From Zopfochytrium polystomum (lineage: Eukaryota > Chytridiomycota > Chytridiomycetes > Chytridiales > Chytridiaceae), in NCBI GenBank assembly GCA_025765615.1, contig JAIVFJ010000055.1, positions 248,001-312,000 of the forward strand: 64,000 nt of DNA. The letters run 5' to 3'. The notes under the pieces were generated by a model. It had not been told where the DNA came from, searched no databases, and worked only from the letters and a program-made list of their open reading frames with translations. Position 1 is the first letter of the stretch, and each line of letters opens with the position of its first letter. Positions 34,673 to 46,219 of the stretch are shown piece after piece. Both the position numbers and the translations under genes were made by a program.

Positions 34673-34977
34673 TGTTAGGCGGAACTGACTGGTTAGCAGC
34701 AAGCGGCACAAGACAGACCCGAACATATTGTGACTGTCATTTATCTTTCTCACAATGCCCATGGGAGAGCAAGCCACCACCAATGCAGACCCGGGTGCTG
34801 GCTTGCGCTGTTGGGAATACTCTGAGTATTAAGTGGAACAGAAAGCGAGTGTAAACAGTTTTCCTACTCCTCTGCTCAAGCAGATAATATAGGAGAGGTT
34901 TTTACCTGTGGCAGTCACACTTGCCTTGCAACTATTACAGTGTGCATATCATCATTAAATATCAATAATTCATAACA
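34673..34977 (+). repeat. 3' LTR of the Copia element (family B reference copy)
   Basis: 305 bp from TGTTAGGC to CATAACA, with short terminal inverted repeats. A perfect 7-bp-arm palindrome lies at 34816-34830. The sequence after it (34978 on) matches, in reverse, the sequence next to the inverted copy at 5328, suggesting that this LTR may once also have been the 5' LTR of a second tandem element. Confidence 0.85.
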
Positions 34978-35078
34978 GAGTTTTTTTTCTCTTCCTCTCC
35001 AAGTTGGGGAGAAGGACCACCCACAAACACACACATCCACTTCATTCACTCCTTCCACTCACTCAGAGTAGACTGTTT

Positions 35079-35344
35079 ACATGTAGCACCTGTTATGCAA
35101 AGCGTGTGTAAGGTCTGAGGCTTTGACTGAAAGGGTGTTCGATCGGAGCAGGGTCAGAAGCCAAGTAGTGAGGTCAGTCGCTGGTGCTGAGACGTTCACT
35201 TAATACTCGGAGTATTTGTCAACAGCACGAGCTAGCGCCCAGGTTTACATTGGTGGTGGCTTGCTCTCCCCATGGGCATTGTGAGAACAATAACTGACAT
35301 TCACAATAGGTTTGGGTCTGCCCTGTGCCTCTTGCTGCCTAACA
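35079..35344 (-). mobile_element. Inverted, deleted second copy of the Copia 3' end
   Basis: 35079-35192 is the reverse complement of 34534-34651 (the end of the RNase H frame). It is joined directly to 35198-35344, the reverse complement of the first half of an LTR ending CCTAACA. Everything between has been lost, so this is a rearranged element in opposite orientation, 100 bp from the main copy. Confidence 0.75.
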
Positions 35345-35618
35345 CCAACTGCATCCACCCGCTACTGTCCCTACTACTGGTGCGGCTGGCAGTTCGTTAA
35401 CCTTTGGGAATACGCGGCATGGCGTAAGCGATTCAGTTGAACAGATGAAGGAGCGAGAGAGACAGAGTCACAGAGAGACAGACAAAATCCACTCACATAT
35501 GCAAAGACAGATCCATGCATATCGAGCGAAGGGCAGGAAAAAACCGGAAATATTTTAATTAATAACCCTTCTTTGCTCTCGCACAGCTGCAACCACCGTT
35601 TGGAGGCAATAAGAAAGC

Positions 35619-37716
35619 ATGTTGGACATCTTAGCGTGGATCCCTTGGCTCTCGGGTACCCTGCGGTACATCTTTGACAACCTGTTCGGCTTCCTCTGTG
35701 CGGGATTGATCGGCGTCCTCATCTGGTGGAAGTCCATCGTTGCATCGCAAGCAAAGTACGACTCCTCCTCCCCCCCTTCCCTCATCCACCTGCGATCCCC
35801 TTCGCAGCCCTCCCTCACCCCCCTTCCTTCATTCTACTCTGGTACGCCCGCTCACTCATGCGCCCGTTCCTTGTTGGGGTGTGCTTCTTTTTATTTTGCT
35901 TTGGAACTTCAGTGGAGTCACCTCATCCAAGGACGCTTCACAAGCCCCCACAGTCGATGTTACCATCGCCTCTTTGACTCGTCGCTCCCTTACCTTCCCT
36001 CTCAAGATGCTCGAAAACACGGCCAAGCACGGCCGATACTATGTCAACTTTGTGATGGCCTCACCTATTGTTATCACATCCGATGGGAAAATCGCGGACG
36101 TTATTCTGTCGAAGCGCTTCAAGGGCACTCGGTAAGCGATCTATGGTTGATCCATCGCAATGCGACCATGTACGGGACGCTAGCGAATCGTCCCTTTGGA
36201 CAACCCTATCGACTGCTGTACTGACTTGTGCCTTTCCCCCCAATAGTGCTCTGTATAACGCTGAAGCGCCCGGTCTCCTTTCTAAGAATGGAGCTGACCA
36301 CGAGCGCCTGAAGGGGGAAACTGTCAAGGCAGTTAACGATCCCCGTTCCATCAAGGCCGCCGTCTCGATCCTCGTGAAACGACTCCGCTCCGAAGCCTTC
36401 CCTGAATTTGAAGAGGCGTCGACAAAGAAGGACGCCTTTGACTTGCTCCCTGTCTTTGAGGAAGTCTTCACTGACGTTGTCTCTCTGTGGGTGCTTGGCA
36501 TGGACGGTGACTCGGCCGACCACAAGAAGAAGACCGAGTCTCTGGTGGAAGCCAGGCGTACTCTGGCCAACTTGACCTTCCTCCTGCCCACTGGTTCGTT
36601 CGTAACCCCACCATTTAAATGATCGCGCCTCACCTCGATCGACTGATCGTAATCCCACAGGCTTGAACTGGTACTTTGATCGCATCCGCGACGTTATCCC
36701 ACTCGCCGAGTACCTCGCGATTCTTCCCGGAGCTCGCGAGTACCTAGTGCGTCGCAACGCAAAGAACCGCTCCAGGGACATTATCGCCGAGGCCGTCATT
36801 GCTGCGAAAGCCCGGTATGACGGAATCAAGGCCGGAACCTCTACACTTGGAAAGAACTCTGAGGAAGGCATTATCGACCGCTTGTTCGAGATCGCCGACT
36901 CTGGCGAGGCGGAAAACAAGCTGACCATGGAGGAGATCATTGAAACCATCGAAGCGTAAGTGTGACCTGACGGCATAACGTATGAACAAGTGTCGCTTAC
37001 AAAAAACGCGTCGGGGACTTCACTATCCACATATTCCAATCCCACGTTTGCACATCCTCTCTTTCAAACACAGTGTTCAAGTTGCCGCCCAGAGCCCGCT
37101 GTTTGTTGCCCTTCCGAACCTCTTGTACCAACTCTCCCAGAACATGGCAACGCAGCGCGCCATCGTCGCGGAGCTCCAGCGCCTGCCGCGCGGGCCGACA
37201 GAGGCGGTGCGCCCGGACGACCTGCGGTCTCTCCCCGCGCTAGACCTCGCGGTCCGCGAATCCCTGCGCCTGTTGCCGCCGCTCCCGATGACGGCGAACC
37301 GCATCGCGGCGCAGAACATTTACAAGCTCCCCGGCATGTGGGCGCTCCCGGCCAACTACCACATCCTCGTCGACATCTTGTCGATGCAGCGGGACCCGGA
37401 GGTGTTTGGCGCGGACGCGGACAAGTTCAAGCCGGAGCGGTTCAAGCCCGCAGGTGGCGAGTCACTGGAGCTCGCGGGTCAGTTGGACGTGCCATTCGGC
37501 GCGGCGTACTCGCCGTTCGGCCGCGGGCCGCACGCGTGCCCTGGGCAGAAGGTTGCGGTCACGCTGATCAAGATCGCGGCGGCGGAGGTGCTGCGTAAGT
37601 ACGAACTGGCGCCGGCGCCCGGCGCGGCCATCGGGCTGGACGGCTTTGAGTGCGCGCAGAACGCGCCGCTGCGCATGGTCGCCGGCAACCCAGTGATTGT
37701 GAAGAAGCGCAAATGA
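35619..37716 (+). CDS. Cytochrome P450 with atypical I-helix
   Basis: Five exons: 35619-35755, 35913-36131, 36247-36593, 36661-36955, 37074-37716; 546 residues. An N-terminal membrane anchor (FGFLCAGLIGVLIWW) targets it to the ER. P450 landmarks: K-helix ESLR, PERF block FKPERFKPA, and heme loop FGRGPHACPGQK with the Cys ligand. In the I-helix the usual AGx(D/E)T is read as AAQSP, so both the acid and the Thr that handle O2 are missing. P450s with such changes (for example CYP74 and CYP8A types) rearrange peroxides or act without normal monooxygenation. The joint at 36955/37074 that forms this motif agrees in phase, and the residues come from inside exon 5, so it is not a splice-choice artefact. 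Substrate unknown. Confidence 0.88.
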
Positions 37717-38595
37717 AGAAGCGTTGAGTGGGGCAAAGGGTTGCGTGCCATAAACGGGGGTTGTTTTTCTTTTTTGGCAACCCTCAAATTCGAGTGGGAG
37801 GAGCTTTCTGTGCTTGTTCCTTTCCTCTGCTCCTTCTTTTCTGCTTTTCGTTTTTGTGCCTTTCTCTCTCTCTCTCTCTCTCTCTCCCCCTCTTTTCTGT
37901 GTTTCCACGCTCGCGGGTCTTTCGAGGGGGCTTTTTGGCAAGGGTATGGTTATGTCTAAGGGTTTCCTCTTGGTTTCCACCCGCCGCACTCCCTCTTTCT
38001 TTCTCTCTTTTTCTTTTCTTTTCTTTTTTTGTTTTCAAACTGGTTTAATGCTTCTGGTCTTTCTTGTTCTTCTGAGGGGAGGGGTCGGGGAGTTTGACGG
38101 TGGGTGGCGCTGGGCCTTTTTTTTCTTTTGCCAGAGCGCGGGTAATTTGAGTATTAAGCCCGATTTTCCAACGTTCTTCTTCGCTTCTCTTTGTCTCCCA
38201 GTCTCTCTCTTCGCTCTCGCACCCCCTCTCATATCATTAAAAAACTCTCTCCCCCCTCTCTCTCTCCTGTCTCACGTTCCCTTTTGCAGTCGGGTTCGCT
38301 CTTTGGGGGTGAGGATTGATTATTAGGAGGGTTGTTGTGGGAAGACAAGATAAGAAGCGGTCTTTAGGAGGTCCATCTTTCCCATGGTCATAGTGGGAGG
38401 GAGGTGTTTATCTTGTTTCTCTCTCGCTCCCTCTCTCTCTCTCTTTCCCCCCTGGTTATGTGTTAGGATCAGACAGACAGACACAAAGCCGAACAACAAA
38501 AAAAGAAACGAAAACAAGAAAAGAAAAAAGAAGAAAAAAAGAAAATGGAAATAATAATCTTATCACTCGCTTCGACGGCAAAGGAAACAACAAAC
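37717..38595. other. Intergenic between P450 and amidohydrolase
   Basis: T/C-rich with CT runs at about 37865-37888 and 38430-38448. An in-frame Met at 38545 lies upstream of my chosen start for the next gene. No other coding signal. Confidence 0.45.
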
Positions 38596-40304
38596 ATGCT
38601 GCTCGCCTCCTCACAGTCGTTTCGGTCACTGACCGCGTCGTCGTCGGCTGCTCTACTCCGATCTTCACCAGCATCAGCATCGTCGTCATCATCATCATTA
38701 TCAGCAGCATCATCCCATCGCTCGGGCCTCTTCTTGTCGTCGTCGTTCGCCGCCTCCGCCGCATTTCTGCCCTCTTCGTCCTGCCGCGCTCTGTCGACGT
38801 CGACCAGCTCCGCCGCCGCCCAGCCCGTCATTGTCGACGTGCACACCCACGTCTACCTCCCCAGGCGCGTACTACTAAGCTTACCCCCCTCATACTCGCC
38901 TTCTGCTCACCGCAAAAATTAAAAAAAAAAAAGCTAACCAAAGCACATTCACACACAACTCGCAATAACAACCAAACAAACGCAACACAAAAACACACAA
39001 CAGGTATATGGACATGCTCCGCGCGCGCCGCACCGTCCCGCGCGTCTTCACGACGCCGACTGGCCAGGACCGCCTGCTGATCCTCCCCGCCGAGGAAGAA
39101 GCGTCGTCGACGGCCGCCGGCCGGCCAATCGGGCCCGAGTACCACAACCAGCCGGCCGCCAAGCACGCCTTCATGCGGCAGCACGGCTTCCGCGCCTCGG
39201 TCATCTCGCTCGGCAACCCGTGGCTCGACTTTATCGAGCGCGACGCCGACGCCGTCGACCTCGCCGCCCACATGAACGAGGACATGGAGCGGCTCTGCGC
39301 GTCGGCCAACGCCGCCGCGCGCAAGGCGGCCAACTCGGACGGAGACCTCCTCCTCCTGTACGGCTTCGGCGTACTGCCCACCCGCTCCGTCGACGGCTGC
39401 GTCGCCGAGGTCGCCCGCATCGCAAAGCTGCCGCACGTCCGCGGCGTCATCCTCGGCACGCTCGGCCTCGGCGCCGGCCTCGACGACCCGCGGCTCGACC
39501 CTGTGTGGGACGCCCTGGCCGCAGCCCGCCTCACCGTGTTTCTGCACCCGCACTACGGCGTCACCCCGTCGCTGTTTGGCGACCGCGAGAACGGGCACGT
39601 GCTGCCGCTCGCCCTCGGCTTTCCGTTCGAGACGACCATGGTGAGTGTGTAGTGTTTTTTTTTTTTTTGGCGTGAAGCAAAACACTAACAAACAAAAAAA
39701 AAACAAAAAAAAAAATAAAAAAAAACAAAAAAAAAATAAAAAAAAACAACAAAAACAAACACACGGGCACACACGCACGCACACACACACACACACACAC
39801 ACACAATCCCCGCACGCATGCACACACACAAACAACACCATCAACAACAACCCCCGCCTCCAGGCCGTCTCCCGCCTCATCCTCGCCGGCACCTTCGACC
39901 GGCACCCGGACCTCAAACTCCTCCTGGCCCACAGCGGCGGCACGCTCCCCTTCCTCGCGGGGCGGCTCGACTCGTGCGTGGCCCACGACCCGCACGTCGC
40001 CGCGCGCCTGCGCCACCCGCCCTCGCGCTACCTGAAATCCCTCCTCTACGACGCCGTCGCGTACCACCCGGCCGCCCTCGCCGCCACCGCCCGCCTCGTC
40101 GGGTGGGACCGCCTGCTCTTTGGCACCGACCACCCGTTCTTCCCCCCGCTCGACGCGGACCCGGAGGTCGGTCGGTGGCGGTCGGTCGACGATAACTTGG
40201 CGGCGCTCGAGGACGCGGCGGAGGGGGACGCCGCGGTCGTCGAGCGGGTGCTGGCCGGGAACGCGGTGAGGGAGGTGTTGGGGGGCGATGTGGAGGGGCT
40301 GTGA
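38596..40304 (+). CDS. ACMSD-type amidohydrolase (amidohydrolase 2 family)
   Basis: Three exons: 38596-38864, 39004-39640, 39864-40304; 448 residues. The start at 38596 gives a Ser/Ala/Arg leader (LLASSQSFRSLTASSS) that could be a mitochondrial presequence; Met 38545 is an alternative. The TIM-barrel metal site is visible: VDVHTHVYLP, TVFLHPHYGV, LLLAHSGGTLP and LFGTDHPFFPP provide the two barrel-strand His, two more His and the Asp of the aminocarboxymuconate-semialdehyde decarboxylase group, which removes CO2 in the kynurenine route. Relatives decarboxylate other aromatic acids, so the substrate is open. The first intron must use a GC donor (AG then GCGCGT) to give LPRYMDML; a GT donor 5 nt later breaks the frame. 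The second intron is filled with A-rich and CA repeats. Confidence 0.85.
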
Positions 40305-41143
40305 AAAAGAAAAAGGGAGAGAGAGAGAGAGAGAAGCGGAAAGGGAAATGAAAACAGTTGAGGACGGAAGAAGAGAAGGAGATAGTGGAGGGAAAGACTG
40401 TTTTGTTGTTTTTTAGGTTTTTTTTTTTCTCTTTTTTTTCCCTCGTTAATTTCCCTTCACGGCGTCGTTGCCGCACTGTTGTTCTGTTGTTTCACCCTCA
40501 TTTACGTTGACTACAGATCAAAATAAAGTATGGAAAGCAAAAAAAAAAAAAAAAAAAAAAAGCTAATCACTTTCTCTGCATTCCCTCAACACGTTGTTTT
40601 GTTCTGTGGGTCTCCCGCACCGCCGCACCAACGAGGGACAAGGGATTTTTCTTTTTTCTCAACAACACTGTACATGCTGGGGTGGGGGTAAGAGAAGAGG
40701 GGCGGGGGGGGGGGAGAGGGGGAAGGGGGGGGAGGGGCCGCCAAGGGAACAGGTTCAAGGGTTGATATTGGTTGGAAGAGTGGTGGTGGTGGTAGGTGGT
40801 GGGAAGATTGCAGCGAAACAAACGAGGAAACAGAAGGCGCACAAGGTTCTCGATCTCCCTCTCTCAATCTCGTGGCAAAACATAAAAAAAAGAACAAGAA
40901 AAAAAAAATGGGACCGACGTGCTGTTCGAGAAAGATCAAGAAAAAAAAAGTGGGGGTAGGGTAAAGAATGTAGAGGCTTTTGGAACAATACGCGAGTTGG
41001 GGGGTCAGAAGGGAGTTAACGCTCAAAAAATCTCCGCTCTGAAATGCTTCTGGATCTCTTTTTCCCGTCGTTCCAAATTTGCAGGGCGCAGGGGGGCCGG
41101 GTACGGGCGTACACGGTGTCCGACCCCCCTCACCTCCTCCTCC
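40305..41143. other. Convergent 3' intergenic
   Basis: Between tail-to-tail genes. Contains GA-rich tract 40315-40334, a 23-base A run at about 40539-40561, and a G-rich patch at 40690-40735. No coding content recognised. Confidence 0.5.
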
Positions 41144-42279
41144 TCACACCGCCATGTCCCGGACGGCCATCTCGCAAAACGGGTTCTGCGAGTGCCAGAA
41201 CGTGAACGCGTCGCGCGCGCTCAGAAAGTGGAACGTGGACGCCACGACGATCAGCGTGTGGAAGATTTGGTGCGAGTGTCCCTGTGGGACGCCCGGTGGG
41301 AAAAAATGGGGATTTGCGATGGAGGTTGAAAGGAAGGTTAAGAATTAAAAACTGTCAACCACGGCGGGATGGGGAAAGCGCGTATCTTACAATCAGATCA
41401 AAAGTTCCCGGGAACCAGCGCTCGGGTATATGCGAGAGGTAGAAGATGACCGCAAGGACGAACGTGGCGCCTTCGATCAGGACGTAAACAAGGCCCATTG
41501 CGCGGCGAACGAATGGAAACTTTTTTTTTTTTTTTTCGTTGTGTGTTTTTTAGTGGAATAGGAACCAGGAAAATAGGAAAAAACAGTTAGACTCCACGCA
41601 AAAAAAAAAAAAAAAACACTTCCAAGCCTCACCCCATACAAAATGCTTGCATGCACAACAGGAACGATCGCCGAGAACCCCGTCATGAGGAACAGGCTGG
41701 TGCGGAGGGGCCGGTATCGCGGCACGAGGAACCGAGTGGACGCGTTAATGGCGATCTGGCACACGAAAGGAAGAAAACAAAAGTTAACGTAATTCCAGGA
41801 AATATAAACGCAATGTGTGTTTATGTGGCCCGTCTGTTCGGGGGTGCAACACATCCCGACATTCGGAGGAGGGTTGAAATAAAAAGAAAAAGGAGCGTGC
41901 AAATGAGGAGGTTACTTACAGTGGAGATCCCCAAGATAGAAACCATTCCTATATAAACACCCTGGAGCAGGGGGTCGCAGTAGAACGCTGTTTGCGGGAG
42001 GTGGGTTGCACACGTAGGGTTAGAGCGTCAATTGGATGAAATTGAGATCGAGAACGGTACCTTCTGAGCACCACGGTGCTCAGGATCGACAACAAAATGC
42101 AATTGAGAACGCTTACCGTAATAAATACTTGGAACGAAAGATCCCACTATGAGGATGACGATTCCTAAATAGTCGGCCTTTAGGCACAAACTTGACACCT
42201 CGTGCGAGTGGCAGCACAGCAGGTGGAACGTGCTTGACAGGGTAAGACAAATGATCGCGGAGGCGTGGCTGATTATGCG

Positions 42280-42314
<35 letters not shown>

Positions 42315-42801
42315 GCATGTGAGCGTGTGCGAGAGTCAAGTCTTCGCTGTCTAAATACAATACTCACAACACGGTCAGGGCCAGAATGTCTCTCCACGTT
42401 GCGCCCGCGCCTCCGCGGACAAACGCGTCTCCGTACACAAACCACCCGAGCATGTACACGACGAGCGCGACAAACAGCACGGCGCCGACGGCGTGCGTCC
42501 AAAAGTTGCCCGATTCATTGTGCAGGTACCGCAGCGAAAACACGCACTCCTTGATCGACGGCACGATCGGCCGGTACCCCGTGTCGATGAACGGCGACGG
42601 CAGGTACCACGCCGGAAGCGCGGACCCGCGCAGCAGGGCCGGGGCGGGACGTCGCCACGCAGCGATCAGGGACGAGAACGGCCGGAAGAAGGATGAACGG
42701 CCGCCGCCGTGCGCGGCCGCCGCCCGTCGCGGGAGCGGGGAGCAGGAGCCGTCCGCCGCCGTCGTGCGCCGCGAGCCGTGGTTTCTTTGGAAAGGCCGCA
42801 T
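41144..42801 (-). CDS. PAQR family seven-helix receptor (adiponectin receptor / hemolysin III-like)
   Basis: Six minus-strand exons: 42368-42801, 42117-42268, 41920-41987, 41633-41755, 41391-41519, 41144-41281. From the Met at 42801 they give 347 residues, normal for the family. Landmarks: FIDTGYRPIVPS, ESGNFWTHAVGAVLF, STFHLLCCHSHEVS, KADYLGIVILIVGSFVPS, YCDPLLQGVYIGMVS and the C-terminal GHSHQIFHTLIVVAS. The His of FHLLCCHS-type motif, Asp of KADY and the HxxxH near the end form the zinc site. In fungi these (Izh-type) proteins affect zinc and sterol balance, and in animals they have ceramidase activity. A long Ser/Pro-rich frame lies just upstream in another phase (next entry), so the true start may be further 5'. 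Confidence 0.88.
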
Positions 42802-43951
42802 CCGCCGCGCTGTTGACGGCGCGCGCGGTCCGGTCGCTGGTGGCGACTCGCCCGCCGTCGTCCCCGGCGACGTTCTGCGCCGCGCGCGAAAGGCTCAGCC
42901 CGCCCGCGCCGTCTCGTCGGACCATCCCGTCTCGGCCGTCATCGCCGTCGCCCGCGTCGCTTTCCCCGTCCTGCGGGCCGGCGGCGGTCGCGGCCGACGG
43001 CGGGCGAGGAGGAGGCGCCCCCGCCCTCCTCCCGTCGCCGACAGTCGCGTCACGGCCACCCCCACCGTCGCCGGCGCCGCCCGCGGCGTCGCGCTCGCCC
43101 TCGCGGACGGTCACAAGCGTGTCGCTTCGGCTTGGCCGCTGCGCAGCGCTGCTGCTGGCGGCGGTGGAGGCGGCGGCAGTGCGAAAGAGGCCAAAGAAGA
43201 GTGACGACCGCAGCGGAGACGAGGTGGCGGGGGCGTTTGAAGCGGCGGACGAGGACGGAACGCTTGGGCGGCGGGGCAGGATCGTTGTGGGGGCGATCGA
43301 CGACGGAGTCGGGGAGCCGTGCAGGCTGGACGGGCCGCCAAAGTAGTTGAGGGTGGTCTCGGACGTTGACGGCGAGGCGGTGAGGGAGGAGCGGATGGGC
43401 TGTTGGAGGGTGGCGGTGGAGATGGAGTGCACCGGCAGGAGGGAGGGGAGGAATGCGTCGTCGTCGTCGCCGTGGTGGCTGCCGTTGTGGTGGGGAGACG
43501 ACATCCTTTGCGCGGTGGGGCTGGGGGCTGCGGTCCCGTGTGGGAGGAGGAGGAGCTGTTGCTGCGGCACGGAGAGAGGGTCAAGGCCAAGCCCCGCGGT
43601 CGCCGTCATCGTGGCTGCGGCCGTCCCCGATGCGGCCGTGTGACCAAGATCGCCTTGGTCCGCTGCGGGAGGTGTAGGCCGGAGTGTTGCAGCAGCAGCT
43701 TGTGGTGCTGGTAGTGGTAGTGGCGACTGTAGTTGTGGTTGTGGTTGTTGCTGATGTTGTTGTTGTTGTCGTAGCTGTTGGTGCTGTAGTAGTTGGGAAG
43801 AAGGGTAATTTGGCGGATCGGCAGGAGCTGCAGCACCAGCAGCAGCAGCAGGACCAGGACCAGGCGCAGCTTCATGCTTGGCCGAGCCGCCTTTGCTGCC
43901 GCTGTCGTTGGGACCGCCGCCGCCGCCCCCGTCGTTGTTCGTCATCATCAT
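42802..43951 (-). other. Ser/Pro/Gln-rich frame upstream of PAQR, possibly its N-terminus
   Basis: Open frame from a triple Met at about 43951 down to beyond 42700, rich in Ser, Pro, Gln, Gly and Asp. It overlaps the start of the PAQR frame but is in a different phase, and no convincing GT-AG intron between them was found. Either one or more base errors in a GC-rich tract hide a fused ~400-residue N-terminal tail, or this is a non-coding shadow. The similar tails on the cyclin and the NIPA protein make fusion plausible. Confidence 0.4.
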
Positions 43952-44025
43952 CTCCTCCTCCAGCCCTAACCGGCGAGTGAGTTGTAATAAAAAAGGAGAA
44001 AAGGGAAAGGGCGAGAGAGAGAGAC

Positions 44026-44069
<44 letters not shown>

Positions 44070-44309
44070 AGGTCCTTCTCCCCCAACGTCACTCACAGTA
44101 ATTCTCTGCTGGAAGCTTCCGTCCTGATTTGTCCCGATCGCGCCCCCGGCCTCGGAAGCATTTCCCGTAAATGTAAAAGCCGTGTGCGGAAGTGACGGGC
44201 GCTTACTTTGTACGTAGGGAACTGACCACCAATATCCATCCATCCATCCATCCATTCACTACTGCTGACTGCATTTACTCCCCTCGCGGTAGTCGCAGCC
44301 ACGCACACG

Positions 44310-44372
<63 letters not shown>

Positions 44373-44715
44373 CATCCCCTCGCTCGGAACAAACAAAAGG
44401 CGGAGGAGGAAAGCATTCCTTTTTTGGGGGGGTTGTTTTTGGGAGAAACACTCTCTCTCAATATTCACAAAACACTGCAGTCACACACCACCCACCAAGG
44501 CAAACAATCGTTCGAGCCAATTCTTCGTCAATCGGTGGTGGTCAGGGCAAGGGTTAAGATGGCGATAGGGATAGGGAAAAGGCCGGAAAATGCAGCACAA
44601 AAAACCATAGGGGCACGCAACAAAAACACAAAGGAGAAAAGGCATCGCCACTCACACACAAAGTGACATGGCCCACTCACTCACTCCCCCCGCAAACAAC
44701 ACCACCACAGCAAAA
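43952..44715. other. Intergenic with (GA)n and (CA)n arrays
   Basis: A GA run at about 44028-44063, a (GGAT)-type tract near 44236-44255 and a long CA run at about 44310-44370. No gene. Confidence 0.6.
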
Positions 44716-45704
44716 TCAGACCTTGGTGAAGCGCAGGTAAGGCTTGACGGTGCGGTACCCCGGGAACAGCTTCTCGGCCTCGTCGTTGGACACGGCCGTG
44801 TGGATAATGACCTCGTCCTGGGTGCCCTTCCAGTTGACGGGCGTCACGACCTTCTTCTTCTCGCTCAGCTGCAGCGCGTCAATCACCCGCAGCACCTCGT
44901 CAAAGTTGCGCCCGCACGACGCCGGGTACGTGAACGTCAGGCGGATCACGTTCTTGGGGTCCAGGATGAACACGGACCGCACCGTCAGCGGCAGGCCTTT
45001 CTTGTCCACGTTCGTCGCGTCCTGGTAGTCCAGCATGTCGTACAGCGTCGCGATCTTGCGGTCAAAGTCTTCGATGATGGGGAATTGCACGTTCGTGTTC
45101 TGTTTGGACGGTTCATGCCCGGAGGGGTCGCGTGCGCTTGGTGTCAGTCACCGATGTAGGACAGAGGAAGCACTCTTCCCTCTCTCACCTGGGTCTCGTT
45201 AATGTCGGCGATCCAGCTCTGGTGCGACTCGACCGTGTTGCACGACAGGCCGATGGTCTTGATGCCGCGCTTGTCCCATTCTTCCTGCAGCCTCGCAACC
45301 GCGCCGAGCTCGGTCGTGCAAACGGGGGCTGGCAGGAGAGAGGTAGGTTGGCAGGCACACAAAGATAAGACGGTTAGAACAACAAAAAATAAAAATAAAA
45401 AAAAATTGCGTGGTAAGTGTTCAGGGGGGGGAAATCAGGGCACGGAGACAACGAAGTGCGGGGTGGGCGGCGGGTGGCGGATTGGACGGGACGAAGGAAC
45501 GGATAGCTAGCGGGGCACCGAGCCCAACGAAGGACCAAGCAAAAGAGCCAACACAAGCAAGCAAGCATAAACGAACGTACTAAAGTCTTCCGGGTGCGAG
45601 AACAGGATGGCCCACGAGTCCTTCTTCCAGTCGTGGAAGACAATCTCGCCCTTGGTGGTCTTTGCGCTAAAGTTGGGGGCAATGTCGCCGAGTCGGAGGC
45701 CCAT
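44716..45704 (-). CDS. PRDX6: 1-Cys peroxiredoxin (PRDX6 type)
   Basis: Three minus-strand exons: 45581-45704, 45189-45328, 44716-45099; 215 residues, the usual size. The enzyme reduces H2O2 and lipid hydroperoxides through one peroxidatic Cys. The active site HPEDFTPVCTTELG is formed exactly by joining exons 1 and 2 (phase 1), giving the PxxxTxxC motif. Other blocks: MGLRLGDIAPNFSA, KTIGLSCNTVESHQSW, NVQFPIIEDFDRKIAT, RSVFILDPKNVIRLTFTYPA and the C-terminal PGYRTVKPYLRFTKV, the arm typical of the Prx6 class. No targeting peptide is seen, so cytosolic is likely. Confidence 0.95.
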
Positions 45705-46164
45705 GGTTGGCTGGATGGATTGCTAGAGGTTGGGTCGAGTAGAGGTGTTTGTGTGTGAGGAGCGGCGGGCCTGCTTGCGGGTGGCGCGTGATGCTCGGTC
45801 GAGCGAATAAGCGGAAGGGAAAGAGAGGAACGACCTAGTATTTATTTCAAAGCGGATTTGTGGGGGCGGGAAATTTGGATTGAACAAACAATAGAGAAGA
45901 CGGACAGACAGACAGACAGAGAGACAGACAGACAGAACAGTCAAGAGAGAAGCACAGAGACAGACAGATGGGGAGACAGACAGAGAGGCAGACAGACGGA
46001 CAGACAGACAGACAGTCAGACAGACAGAAGCCACCTAATCGAGTCGATCATGATCAAGCAGGGGAGGGAACTCGCAAATGGGGAGGAGAAAGCCGAGAGA
46101 AAGACAGAAGAGAGCCACCCGTCAGGCGGGGAGGAGAGAGAGCGAGACAGAGGCAAAGAGAGAC

Positions 46165-46219
<55 letters not shown>

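Larger units (their letters stand above)
29795..34977 (+). mobile_element. Decayed Ty1/Copia-type LTR retrotransposon (family B)
   Basis: Bounded by a truncated 5' LTR (29795-29893) and a full 3' LTR (34673-34977), both starting TGTTAGGC and sharing more than 80 bp of near identity. Between them lie, in Copia order, a gag-like region, a pre-integrase zinc segment, reverse transcriptase and RNase H. Frames are broken many times and most of the integrase core is absent. A G-rich tract just before 34673 fits the polypurine primer. No matching target duplication is seen (GACAT before, GAGTT after). The element cannot be autonomous. Confidence 0.85.

Noticed and set aside
38865..38875. GT donor at 38870 in the amidohydrolase gene
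   Set aside because: It gives the wrong phase into the HTH...YMDML coding block; GC donor at 38865 fits exactly.
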